Shown here: positions 1-7,497 of the stretch, in pieces
Position numbering within the stretch: position 1 is the first letter of the stretch
How the letters are laid out: every line of letters starts with the position of its first letter
DNA from: Anaerolineae bacterium
GTDB lineage: Bacteria > Chloroflexota > Anaerolineae > JAFGEY01
Direction of reading: 5' to 3'
DNA: 64,000 nucleotides
Assembly (NCBI GenBank): GCA_016783145.1
Contig: JADHXD010000003.1
Coordinates: 1 to 64,000, forward strand
Translations under genes and position numbers: made by a program
The notes under the pieces: generated by a model
The model's database searches: none
What the model was told of the DNA's origin: nothing
What the model saw: only the letters and a program-made list of their open reading frames with translations

Positions 1-1233
1 CTGACCCGCCTGTGGGGAGCGACAGGACGGCTGATCGCCGATCACTTGCGACGGAGCCGGGGGCGCGTCACACTGACCGTCCTGACGCTCGCCGCTGCCC
101 TGGCCATGATCGTGGGTATGACCGGGTTCATCCGCTTTATGTTTGATGAGCTCTTGCTGCCCAAGGTTCAGAGTTCCGCCCAATTGGGCGCGTGGCTCAT
201 CTCTGCTGCCGACTTTGCGGCAGGTATGTCAGGATACAGTAAAGTGGAGAACCTGGCGCTCTCGCCGGATACAGTCGCCGAGATTGAGCAAGCCATGGAG
301 GGGCGTATCCAGACGATGGAGTGGCGCTTTGCCGTCGTCCCCGAACTGTCCATGCTGGGGTCCAGCTATTTCTCCTTTCTGCTCGACCCGCACAGCCTGC
401 AGCAGGCCGGCAGCTCCTTTTTCACGTTCACCGAAGGGAATTGGGCAACGGCCCTGCCTCTGCTACAAGATGGATGCGGCGTCCTCGTCTCTCCTGCCGT
501 CGCGAGCAGACACCGGGTCTCACCGGGCGAGCCGCTGCAGGTGACGGGAGCGGACGGGCCGGTAGCGTGCACAGTAGCGGGTATCGGCTCACCGTACGTG
601 GGCGCGTCGATCATCAGCCTCGATGCCGACGTGGCGTTCAGCGATACCGGGCCGATCGCCCTGCTGATCTGGCCTGCGCCGGGAGAAGAACGGGCCGCAC
701 TGGCGGCCGACCTCGCCGACGTAGTGGATCGCCTGCCCGGTGTCAGGATGGGGGAGCTCCAGGATATGGCCGACATGCAGGTCGAGGTGATGGATGCGCT
801 GCCAGCCCTGCTGGACACGCTGCTGCTGCTGGCATTCGCCGTCGCCGCGATGGGGGTCGTCAACACCACGGTGATCGGCGTGACCGAGCGGCGACGCGAA
901 CTGGCCCTGCTGCGGGCGATCGGAGCGACGCGGCGACAGGTGCGTGCGATGGTGGTGGGAGAAGCGGCGCTCATGGGGCTCATCGGTGGGGTGCTGGGAT
1001 GGGTGGGCGGGGCCGGCATCGCGGTCATCGTAGCCGTGACCTATGGCGGCAACTCGTGGGGTGTGAGCGACCTGGACCTTTGGCCCGCGGCCTGGCGCAC
1101 GGTGCGTGCGGCGTCCCCTGGCGGGCTGATCGGGCTGGTCGTCGCGCCCCTCATCTGCACCGCGGCGGCCTGGCTGCCCGCACGCACGATCCTGCGCGGC
1201 AGCGCCAGGGATGCAGTGCCGGATGAGGGCTAG
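1..1233 (+). CDS. ABC transporter permease, FtsX/MacB type (5'-truncated by window edge)
   Basis: The reading frame is open from base 1 (LTRLWGATGRLIADHLRRS), so the track's TTG start at 46 is only the first internal start and the gene begins outside the window. Visible parts are a membrane segment (LTVLTLAAALAMIVGMTGF), a roughly 200-residue extracytoplasmic region, and a C-terminal FtsX block with three membrane segments and the family-typical ERRRELALLRAIGATRRQV. FtsX-type permeases of this shape work with an ABC ATPase in lipoprotein or peptide export, or as mechanotransmitters. The substrate cannot be told. The long region before the FtsX block suggests the second half of a duplicated permease like the one at 42875-45685. 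Confidence 0.85.
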   Translation: MTRLWGATGRLIADHLRRSRGRVTLTVLTLAAALAMIVGMTGFIRFMFDELLLPKVQSSAQLGAWLISAADFAAGMSGYSKVENLALSPDTVAEIEQAMEGRIQTMEWRFAVVPELSMLGSSYFSFLLDPHSLQQAGSSFFTFTEGNWATALPLLQDGCGVLVSPAVASRHRVSPGEPLQVTGADGPVACTVAGIGSPYVGASIISLDADVAFSDTGPIALLIWPAPGEERAALAADLADVVDRLPGVRMGELQDMADMQVEVMDALPALLDTLLLLAFAVAAMGVVNTTVIGVTERRRELALLRAIGATRRQVRAMVVGEAALMGLIGGVLGWVGGAGIAVIVAVTYGGNSWGVSDLDLWPAAWRTVRAASPGGLIGLVVAPLICTAAAWLPARTILRGSARDAVPDEG

Positions 1234-1237
1234 GGAA

Positions 1238-1281
1238 GACGTAGACCCTTCGGGTTTCGGAAAACCCCAAGGGTCTACGTC
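1238..1281. terminator. Hairpin between convergent genes
   Basis: A 13-bp perfect stem (GACGTAGACCCTT with AAGGGTCTACGTC), one mismatch, then a 6-bp inner stem (GGGTTT/AAACCC) closed by a 4-nt loop. It sits exactly between the stop of the permease and the stop of the convergent HerA gene, so it probably ends transcription from both sides. There is no strong T-run on either side, so intrinsic termination is not certain. Confidence 0.6.
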
Positions 1282-1283
1282 CG

Positions 1284-2918
1284 CTAAAACTCAAAGATCT
1301 CGGCAGCAGCCTGGCTCGCGCTCTTGGCATGGCCCTCGTCGGAAGCCATCTCTGCCCAAAACACCTCGTCGTATTTACGCGTGCGAACGACGATCGGCAT
1401 CGGCACCGCGTGACCCATCAGCAGCACCTGCTGGCGCGTATCCAGGCTTTCCAGCGCGCCACGCAAGAAGGAGCGGTTGCCCACACCGGTCAGCACGCCC
1501 TCGATGTCTCGCTCCTCTGTGAGCTTGCCGGTGACCCGCGTGCCGATTTGAGACATGACCTCGGCGTCAATGCTGCTCGGCCGCTGGTCCACGACCATCA
1601 ACGTGACGTGGTACTTGCGCAGTTCGCGGGCGATGGTGCCAAAGATGGTCTGCCTGGAGACCGACGGGTTGAGAAAGCTGTGCGCTTCCTCGATGGTGAT
1701 CATCAGCGGGCGCGGCCTGTCCGCAGGCTTTTGCGTTTGCTCGTACTGCTCTACCTTTTCGCGGTACAGGTGGCGCACGCGACGGGTGACCAGGTTGGCG
1801 ACCAGCATGTGATCCAGCGGCGAGTCATAGCGCCCAAAGTGAAGGATCACGTTCTGCCCCTTGTCCAGGGCGCTCACCATTTCGTCGATCAGGTTGAAAT
1901 TTCCGCGCTCGACGACGTACTCTTTGCGCTGCACCCGCTTGAGGGCGCGCTGGAGCGCGCCCATGGAGGCCGGGTGGGCGCCGCTCTCCCCACTGAACAG
2001 TTCCATCTCCTGGGGGGTCATGGTCACCAGGCGCGTCAGCCACTCTTCCTTGAACTGGTCCTCCAGCAAGCCAATGGTGGCCTCGGCGGTGCCGCGCAGG
2101 TTCAACTCCTGGGCCAGGAGCATCACGTCCTCGGGCTCGATCTGGTCCAGTCCGATCTGAACGGTGCGATCGATGCCCCGCCCCCCGCCACGTGACGCGG
2201 CCTGCCTGTCCAGCGAATAGACCAGTACCTTGTTCCTCCCAAAGAGGTGAGTCAACCCCTTGACGAACACACCATCCTCGCTCTCTTTGCCGAAAGCGTA
2301 CTCGTCGTGCATGTCAAAGATCAGGTTGACGGCCACGCCGCTCTTGATCACCCCACAGAGAAGGAGGCGCACCAGGAAGCTCTTGCCCGTGCCGCTCTGG
2401 CCAAAGATGCCGTTCGAACGCTCGACCATGCGCTCCAGGTTGATGCAGATCGGCAGGTCCATGGTCAGAGGAGTACCCACCGCAAAGTACTGCCTGCCCT
2501 GCTGCTCGTCGCCAAACACGGTGCGAAAGTCACTCGCGGTGGCCTCAGCCAGCGTGGATAGGTGCATGGGGATCGTGCGCACCGGCTGCGGCCCCTCAAG
2601 ATCGACGATAAAGTCCTCCTCGCCTCCCTTGGACATCATTTGCATCGGCTTGACCTGCACGTTGGCATAGGTCAGCGAGCCGCGGAGCGCGCTGGCGACA
2701 AAGGGTGAGGCATCTGCCGGCGGATCGGCGATCAGGCGCGCGTCGGTAGCACGGAGCTGCATATCACTGATCATGCTAAAGTAGAGATTTCGATCGCCCT
2801 CGACGATCACAAAGTCGCCGATGCGCATCTGCTCAGTGGAGACGTCCGGATCGAGCCGAACGCTGAGCCCGGCGTTGAACGCGCCGTCGGTGACGACGCC
2901 CAGTCGTTTGCGGGGCAT
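1284..2918 (-). CDS. HerA-type DNA-translocating ATPase (HAS-barrel plus DUF87)
   Basis: The track ORF starts at 3290, antisense to sua5. The real start is the ATG at 2918 (MPRKRLGVV), preceded by CTGAGGAGGACC, giving 544 residues. The N-terminal ~150 residues fit a HAS-barrel. Walker A is GQSGTGKSF near residue 170 and Walker B is PLMITIEEAHSFL near 410. HerA ATPases form hexameric DNA pumps that usually work with the NurA nuclease in end resection. No nurA is next to it; the upstream neighbour is Sua5 with an 8-nt gap, so the two are probably co-transcribed from the promoter at 3593-3621. Bacterial HerA-like proteins also occur with other effectors, so the partner is open. Confidence 0.85.
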   Translation of the reverse strand: MPRKRLGVVTDGAFNAGLSVRLDPDVSTEQMRIGDFVIVEGDRNLYFSMISDMQLRATDARLIADPPADASPFVASALRGSLTYANVQVKPMQMMSKGGEEDFIVDLEGPQPVRTIPMHLSTLAEATASDFRTVFGDEQQGRQYFAVGTPLTMDLPICINLERMVERSNGIFGQSGTGKSFLVRLLLCGVIKSGVAVNLIFDMHDEYAFGKESEDGVFVKGLTHLFGRNKVLVYSLDRQAASRGGGRGIDRTVQIGLDQIEPEDVMLLAQELNLRGTAEATIGLLEDQFKEEWLTRLVTMTPQEMELFSGESGAHPASMGALQRALKRVQRKEYVVERGNFNLIDEMVSALDKGQNVILHFGRYDSPLDHMLVANLVTRRVRHLYREKVEQYEQTQKPADRPRPLMITIEEAHSFLNPSVSRQTIFGTIARELRKYHVTLMVVDQRPSSIDAEVMSQIGTRVTGKLTEERDIEGVLTGVGNRSFLRGALESLDTRQQVLLMGHAVPMPIVVRTRKYDEVFWAEMASDEGHAKSASQAAAEIFEF

Positions 2919-2926
2919 GGTCCTCC

Positions 2927-3562
2927 TCAGTTCTCTTCCACACACAGGGCCGCGATCTGCGCTGCCGGGATACCCCCCGCGCGCAGGATCTTGGGCGGGC
3001 GGACAGTCAGGTCGAGCACGGTCGATGCCACTCCGCCCGGACACAGACCGCCATCGAGCAGCAGGTCGATCCGGCCTTCGAGTTGGGCGAGCACACCGCT
3101 CGCCGTCGCCGGTGCGGGATGGTTCGATAGGTTGGCGCTGGTCGCTGCGAGCGGCGCATCCAGCTCCCGCAGAAGCGCCTGGACGACGGGATGATCGGGC
3201 ACGCGCACAGCGACGGTATCCCCGCCTGCGGTCACCGCGTCCGGTATGCGGGCCGCCCGGTGCAGCACCAAGGTCAGCGCGCCGGGCCAAAAGCGATCCG
3301 CCAGCACATAGGCCAGGTCAGGAACGGACGCCGCTACCGAGGCCAGTGCCTCGACGCGAGAAAGGAGCAGGGGGATCGCCTTGTCGGGGGGGCGGCACTT
3401 GGCCACGTACAGCCGCTCGACGGCAGCGGGCAGAAAGGCGTGCGCGCCAATGCCGTAGACGGTGTCGGTGGGAAAGGCGACGATCCCGCCGTCGCGCAGC
3501 ACGCGGACCGCGTACGCGATATCGTGGCTCTCTGTGCCTCTGCAGATCGTACTCACACCCAT
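2927..3562 (-). CDS. Threonylcarbamoyl-AMP synthase (Sua5/YrdC/YciO family)
   Basis: Makes threonylcarbamoyl-AMP from Thr, bicarbonate and ATP, the first step of tRNA t6A37 modification in the cytosol. The YrdC fold is recognisable from PTDTVYGIGAHAF, the KCRPPDKAIPLLLS binding loop and ATSANLSNHPAPAT. I chose the ATG at 3562 (MGVSTICRG), which has AGGAGAGG 5 nt upstream; the longer track start at 3694 would run through the promoter at 3593-3621. The 211-residue length fits the YrdC-only form (YrdC/TsaC) without the C-terminal Sua5 domain. It is the first gene of a two-gene unit with herA. Confidence 0.88.
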   Translation of the reverse strand: MGVSTICRGTESHDIAYAVRVLRDGGIVAFPTDTVYGIGAHAFLPAAVERLYVAKCRPPDKAIPLLLSRVEALASVAASVPDLAYVLADRFWPGALTLVLHRAARIPDAVTAGGDTVAVRVPDHPVVQALLRELDAPLAATSANLSNHPAPATASGVLAQLEGRIDLLLDGGLCPGGVASTVLDLTVRPPKILRAGGIPAAQIAALCVEEN

Positions 3563-3592
3563 CACATCCTCTCCTGATCCTACACCAGCCTC

Positions 3593-3621
3593 AGTATAGC
3601 GCAAAAGAAAACCGGTGTCAA
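3593..3621 (-). promoter_or_regulatory. Sigma70-type promoter for the yrdC-herA unit
   Basis: On the minus strand TTGACA (3621-3616), a 17-bp spacer, then TATACT (3598-3593). It lies 30 nt upstream of the chosen yrdC start and rules out the longer start in the ORF track. It is back to back with the plus-strand promoter at 3641-3669. Confidence 0.85.
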
Positions 3622-3640
3622 CGAAACGCCGATTTGTGTA

Positions 3641-3669
3641 TTGAATCTTTTTACACCTTGTGGTATGAT
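3641..3669 (+). promoter_or_regulatory. Sigma70-type promoter for the metallophosphoesterase gene
   Basis: TTGAAT (3641-3646), a 17-bp spacer and TATGAT (3664-3669), about 45 nt before the AGGAGGT ribosome site and ATG at 3724. Confidence 0.8.
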
Positions 3670-3723
3670 GGTAGCGTACCGTGATCCTCCGCAACTCTTA
3701 GTCGCGATTAGGAGGTGGTCGCA

Positions 3724-4821
3724 ATGTCCGCGCAGAGAGACCAAGCCCTTTCGATATCGAGCCACGTGAGCGAAGTGGGAACGGCACTCGATGCCGCCCT
3801 TGCTCGCACCATACGAGAGGAATCCCAGAAGGGCACCCCATCGATGGACCTATCCTCGGCGCGCTACATCATCTTCTCCGACCTTCACCGGGGGGCCCGC
3901 AACGGCGCAGACGACTTTTTGCGCGCGGAAAGGGCCTACAACGCTGCGCTTTCCTACTACCTGAGGATGGGACACACCCTCGTGGTCCTTGGCGACGTCG
4001 AGGAGCTGTGGGAAGAGAGGCCAGCATCCGTGGTCAAAGCCTACAAACACTCGCTCGCCCTCGAGTCTCAATTCCACCACAAAGGGCGCTACGTGCGCAT
4101 CCGGGGCAACCACGACGACGAGTGGCAGTTCACAGATAGGGTACGCCTGTTCCTGAGCTCGCTGTTCGGTGGCCCGCAGCTAGACGTGCGCGAAAGCACC
4201 CGGATCGTGGTGACGGACAAAGGCGAGGAATTGGGCGCGCTGTTCCTTATTCACGGGCACCAGGGAGATGCCTGGGCCGATGCCGCTTCCCGCGTGGCCA
4301 AGATCTTTGTCCGGTACGTGTGGCGTCCCTTCCAACGGCTCACCCGCCTCTCCTTTAACACGCCGGCAGAGAGCTGGGAGCTCAGAGAAAAGCACAACTC
4401 TGCCCTGTACTCGTGGGCCGAAAAGCAGAGCAAACTGATCCTGATCGCCGGGCACACGCACCGGCCCGTGTTCAAATCACAGTCCCACGTTGCTCAGCTC
4501 CTGGAAGAGGTGGAGCGGCTCGAAAAAGAGGCAGAGAGCAAGCCCAGTCGCATCCTGCTCGAAGCCCAGGCAGTTCTCCTGGCCAAGATCGAGTGGGTCC
4601 TGGCCCAGGAGAGGCAAAAGCCGGACCGTGAGACCCGCTATGCCATGACCAAGCCCTGCTACTTTAACACCGGCTGCTGCAGCTTTCTCGACGGCGACAT
4701 CACCGGAATCGAGATCGTGGACGGGATGATTCGCCTCATCCGTTGGCCGGACAAGGAAGGAAGCCCCAAACCGCACACTCTGGCCAAGGACTCGTTGAGG
4801 GATGTGCTTGCTGCTTGTTGA
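3724..4821 (+). CDS. Calcineurin-like metallophosphoesterase
   Basis: The start is the ATG at 3724, 7 nt after AGGAGGT; the track's GTG at 3715 overlaps that site. At 365 residues, the metal-site motifs appear in order: SDLHRG near residue 52, GDVEEL (GDxxE in place of the usual GDxxD), RGNHDD, FLIHGHQGD and AGHTHRP. A 40-residue helical, charged segment follows the GHTH motif, and the protein ends with an unusual NTGCCSFLDGD stretch. The family hydrolyses phosphodiesters or phosphomonoesters with two metal ions. The UDP-2,3-diacylglucosamine hydrolase branch looks similar, but nothing here fixes the substrate. It has its own promoter, and another promoter follows. Confidence 0.82.
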   Translation: MSAQRDQALSISSHVSEVGTALDAALARTIREESQKGTPSMDLSSARYIIFSDLHRGARNGADDFLRAERAYNAALSYYLRMGHTLVVLGDVEELWEERPASVVKAYKHSLALESQFHHKGRYVRIRGNHDDEWQFTDRVRLFLSSLFGGPQLDVRESTRIVVTDKGEELGALFLIHGHQGDAWADAASRVAKIFVRYVWRPFQRLTRLSFNTPAESWELREKHNSALYSWAEKQSKLILIAGHTHRPVFKSQSHVAQLLEEVERLEKEAESKPSRILLEAQAVLLAKIEWVLAQERQKPDRETRYAMTKPCYFNTGCCSFLDGDITGIEIVDGMIRLIRWPDKEGSPKPHTLAKDSLRDVLAAC

Positions 4822-4835
4822 GTTTGTGGTATAAT
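4808..4835 (+). promoter_or_regulatory. Promoter for the ammonium transporter gene
   Basis: TTGCTG (4808-4813), a 16-bp spacer and a perfect TATAAT (4830-4835). The expected transcription start is near 4842, two bases before the track's ATG at 4844, so that ATG could only be used leaderless. The TTG at 4874 with GGAGGAG is therefore preferred. Confidence 0.75.
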
Positions 4836-4873
4836 CGCCACCCATGCCCGGTATCGAACGTGGAGGAGTCGAG

Positions 4874-6649
4874 TTGGTTCATCGGAGCGCACGTCTCGGC
4901 CTGATCGCGATCCTCGTCCTATCCATCCTGAGCGTGCCTGCCCTTGCCACAGACGGTGTGTCTGGGGCGGGCTCATCGCAGCTCCTGTGGGCGACGGCGC
5001 TTGCCTGGCTCGTTCCCGTCGGGTTGGGACTCGTCGCATGCGGCGCAGTCCCGCCGGGTCACGTCGCACGGGTGATCCGCCTCGGCTGGCTGGCGTTGGC
5101 AGTATCGGTCATCGGCTACTGGTTGTGCGGGTTTGCCTTTCAGTTCGGCGGGATAGGTTTTGTGGTCGACCAGCCCGACCTCGCGGGCCTGGTGCGCCAG
5201 TGGACGTGGGCGCCCATCGCCGCGAGCTGGGGCACGCAGTGGGGGATGCTCGGACTGGAGGGCTATATGCTGCGCGGTCCGGCCTCGACGCCCGCCGCAC
5301 TCGCCCTGTTCCTGTCTCAACTGCCATGGATCACGACCGCCGTGGCCCTGCCCCTCTGGTCCTTGCAGGGACGCACCCGGGCAGTGGTCCTCTTTATGAG
5401 CGGGATCACGATCGCCTTTCTCTACTCACTGATCGGCCACTGGACCTGGGGCGGCGGCTGGCTGGCGAACCTGGGCCTCAATCTGGGATGGGGACACGGT
5501 TTCGTGGACTGGGGCGGCGCCGGTGCCGTACACCTGGCAGGAGCGGCGACGGCGCTGGCGGGGATGCTGGCCTTTGGCACGCGTGCCTCTGCCCGATCCC
5601 GCGTCGAGCAGCTCGCCCTGCCGACGGTGAATGTGGCGCAGACCGGAGAGGGGGATGTATTCCGCGTCGCTCAAGACGGCGAGACCTACGTTCCTATGCC
5701 TCCCTTGCACCTGCCCATTCTGGCCACGCTCGGCGCATGGCTGGTCCTCGTTGGCTGGATAGGGTGGGGACAGAGCACGCCGGTACGGGTGGCCAGCGGG
5801 CTGGAGATGGCCTGGGCAGAATTCGGCATCGGCCTGATGTTGGCTGCGGCAGGGGGAGCGGCGGCTTCCCTTGCGTTCAGTTGGCTGACAACGGGCCAAG
5901 CCAACGCGCTGATGACCGCCCGGGGGGTAACCGCGGCGATCGTCGCCGCCAGTGCCGGCCTGCCCTTCCTGCCCTTTTGGGCCGCTCTCGCCGTGGGAGC
6001 AGGAGCGGGACTGCTGGTACCCCTGGGACAGTACGCGATCGAGCACGTGCTGCGCCTCGATGATCCCACGTCGGCCATCGCGACACACGGCCTGCCGGCC
6101 TTGTGGGGGCTGCTGGCTGTGGGCCTGTTCGCCGATGGCGGAGCGGGCCAGGCATGGAACCGGGTGGGCAGAGGCGCCTACCTGGGCGTCGACGGGCAGG
6201 GGATCACCGGACGCCTGCCAGCCGCTGGCTACGCCAACGACTGGCCTGGGCAGTTCCAGGCCCAGCTCACGGGCTCGATCGCCCTCTGCCTGTCGGCGTT
6301 TTTCGCATCGTGGTTGCTCTTTGCAGTCGTACAGGGGCTGACACGGGCGTGGCACGGCGAGTACACGGTTCGCCTTCCCAGGCACCCCCGACTCAAGCAG
6401 CCGCGCCCGAGGAGGAGAGCTTACCGTGGGCCCCGCATTCGCTTTGTCCGCGCTTCGACATCCGAGCCCCAGGCATCTGAAGAACCCACGCCCAGCGCGG
6501 GCGCGTCCCTGATCCGAACCCTGGCAGAGCGGAGCAAGGGGTGGATCCAGGCGCTCAGGGCCCGGATCCGCAGGTCATCCGATCGGCGCCAGGAGCAGGT
6601 CGCTGGCGAGACGGAGGGGAGCGCGGAGACCCACGATGGCCCTCTCTAG
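4874..6649 (+). CDS. Amt-family ammonium transporter with long cytoplasmic tail
   Basis: Start chosen at TTG 4874, 5 nt after GGAGGAG; the protein then opens with a signal-peptide-like stretch ending in VPALA. About eleven hydrophobic segments follow. The family's twin histidines are present in VDWGGAGAVHLAG (with the preceding conserved Asp) and in THGLPALWG, consistent with a trimeric ammonium channel in the inner membrane. Two features are odd. There is an extra hydrophilic insert (about residues 225-275, NVAQTGEGDVFRVAQDG) and a basic, Ser/Arg-rich tail of about 100 residues after the last membrane helix, making 591 residues against the usual 400-450. No GlnK/PII gene is adjacent. Confidence 0.82.
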   Translation: MVHRSARLGLIAILVLSILSVPALATDGVSGAGSSQLLWATALAWLVPVGLGLVACGAVPPGHVARVIRLGWLALAVSVIGYWLCGFAFQFGGIGFVVDQPDLAGLVRQWTWAPIAASWGTQWGMLGLEGYMLRGPASTPAALALFLSQLPWITTAVALPLWSLQGRTRAVVLFMSGITIAFLYSLIGHWTWGGGWLANLGLNLGWGHGFVDWGGAGAVHLAGAATALAGMLAFGTRASARSRVEQLALPTVNVAQTGEGDVFRVAQDGETYVPMPPLHLPILATLGAWLVLVGWIGWGQSTPVRVASGLEMAWAEFGIGLMLAAAGGAAASLAFSWLTTGQANALMTARGVTAAIVAASAGLPFLPFWAALAVGAGAGLLVPLGQYAIEHVLRLDDPTSAIATHGLPALWGLLAVGLFADGGAGQAWNRVGRGAYLGVDGQGITGRLPAAGYANDWPGQFQAQLTGSIALCLSAFFASWLLFAVVQGLTRAWHGEYTVRLPRHPRLKQPRPRRRAYRGPRIRFVRASTSEPQASEEPTPSAGASLIRTLAERSKGWIQALRARIRRSSDRRQEQVAGETEGSAETHDGPL

Positions 6650-6689
6650 CCATCTCACAGAGAGTACAGCTACTGCAAAGCCGGCTGAG

Positions 6690-6851
6690 CTCTGGCTGGC
6701 GTATCTCCATGGGCCGAGCAGCGGCATGAGGATGCCGCTGCTACCAGATTCCCGTAGGTTTGTCGAGGATCTCTGGCTGGGGCATCTCTATGGGCCGAGC
6801 AGCGGCATGAGGATGCCGCTGCTACCGCGTTCCCGTAGGTTTGTCGAGGGG
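6690..6851. repeat. Two tandem 81-bp repeats, each with an 11-bp hairpin
   Basis: Units 6690-6770 and 6771-6851 differ at only a few bases. Each holds a perfect stem AGCAGCGGCAT / ATGCCGCTGCT with loop GAGG (6717-6742 and 6798-6823). The array fills the gap between the transporter and nadD. There is no T-run, so the hairpins do not look like intrinsic terminators. Confidence 0.85.
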
Positions 6852-6883
6852 CTTTGCACCAGCTCCCCCGCCCGGAGAACGTC

Positions 6884-7480
6884 ATGCGGATAGGAGTGAT
6901 CGGGGGCACGTTCGATCCGATCCACATCGGCCACCTGATCATCGCCGAGGAGGCACGCGTCCTGCTGGAGCTCGATCAGATGGTGTTCATCCCCGCCGGG
7001 AAACCGCCCCACAAGCTCGATCTATCGATCACCGACCCCGAGCACAGGTTCGCCATGGTCGAGCTGGCTACCGCCGACAACCCGCATATGACCGTCTCGC
7101 GGGTGGACATCGATCGCCCAGGCCCGTGCTACACGGTGGACACCATTCGCTTGCTCCAGGACGTGTGGGGGCCCGAGACCGCAATCTACTTTCTGATAGG
7201 AACCGACTCGCTGGCCGAGCTGCCGACGTGGTATCAGCCCCAGCGCTTGCTCCGCCTCTGTCACATCGTTGCCGTCCGGCGGCCGGGATACCCGGTGGAC
7301 CTGCAGGCATTGGAGGGCGTGCTGCCCGGAGCAGCATCTCTCATCCACATCCTGGAGGCGCCCGTGCTCGACATCTCGGCCACCGATGTCCGGCGACGCA
7401 TCCGCGAGGGCCGGTCGATCCGCTACGTGGTGCCCCGTGCGGTCGAGCGCTACATCAGCGAGCATCGCCTCTACCTTTGA
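6884..7480 (+). CDS. nadD: Nicotinate-nucleotide adenylyltransferase
   Basis: Converts nicotinate mononucleotide and ATP to deamido-NAD in NAD synthesis. It begins with the nucleotidyltransferase signature MRIGVIGGTFDPIHIGHL, carries the FIPAGKPPHK loop, and ends with ISATDVRRRIREGRSIRY, matching the ISxTxxR motif of the family. The 198 residues match the usual length of about 190-215. The ATG at 6884 is chosen because the signature begins there; the in-frame ATG at 6854 adds ten residues with no support. The next gene starts 17 nt downstream, so they are probably one transcript. The 928-residue track ORF over this gene is a shadow in its first part. Confidence 0.95.
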   Translation: MRIGVIGGTFDPIHIGHLIIAEEARVLLELDQMVFIPAGKPPHKLDLSITDPEHRFAMVELATADNPHMTVSRVDIDRPGPCYTVDTIRLLQDVWGPETAIYFLIGTDSLAELPTWYQPQRLLRLCHIVAVRRPGYPVDLQALEGVLPGAASLIHILEAPVLDISATDVRRRIREGRSIRYVVPRAVERYISEHRLYL

Positions 7481-7497
7481 TAGGCCAGGTCGATCGA

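Noticed and set aside
321-1226. 301-residue plus-strand ORF inside the ABC permease gene
   Set aside because: Arg/Gly-rich frame-shifted shadow typical of GC-rich DNA; the permease frame carries the FtsX motifs.
1284-3290. 668-residue HerA ORF start at 3290
   Set aside because: The extra 124 residues are antisense to the clearly real YrdC gene. ATG 2918 has a strong AGGAGG site and fits the HAS-barrel start.
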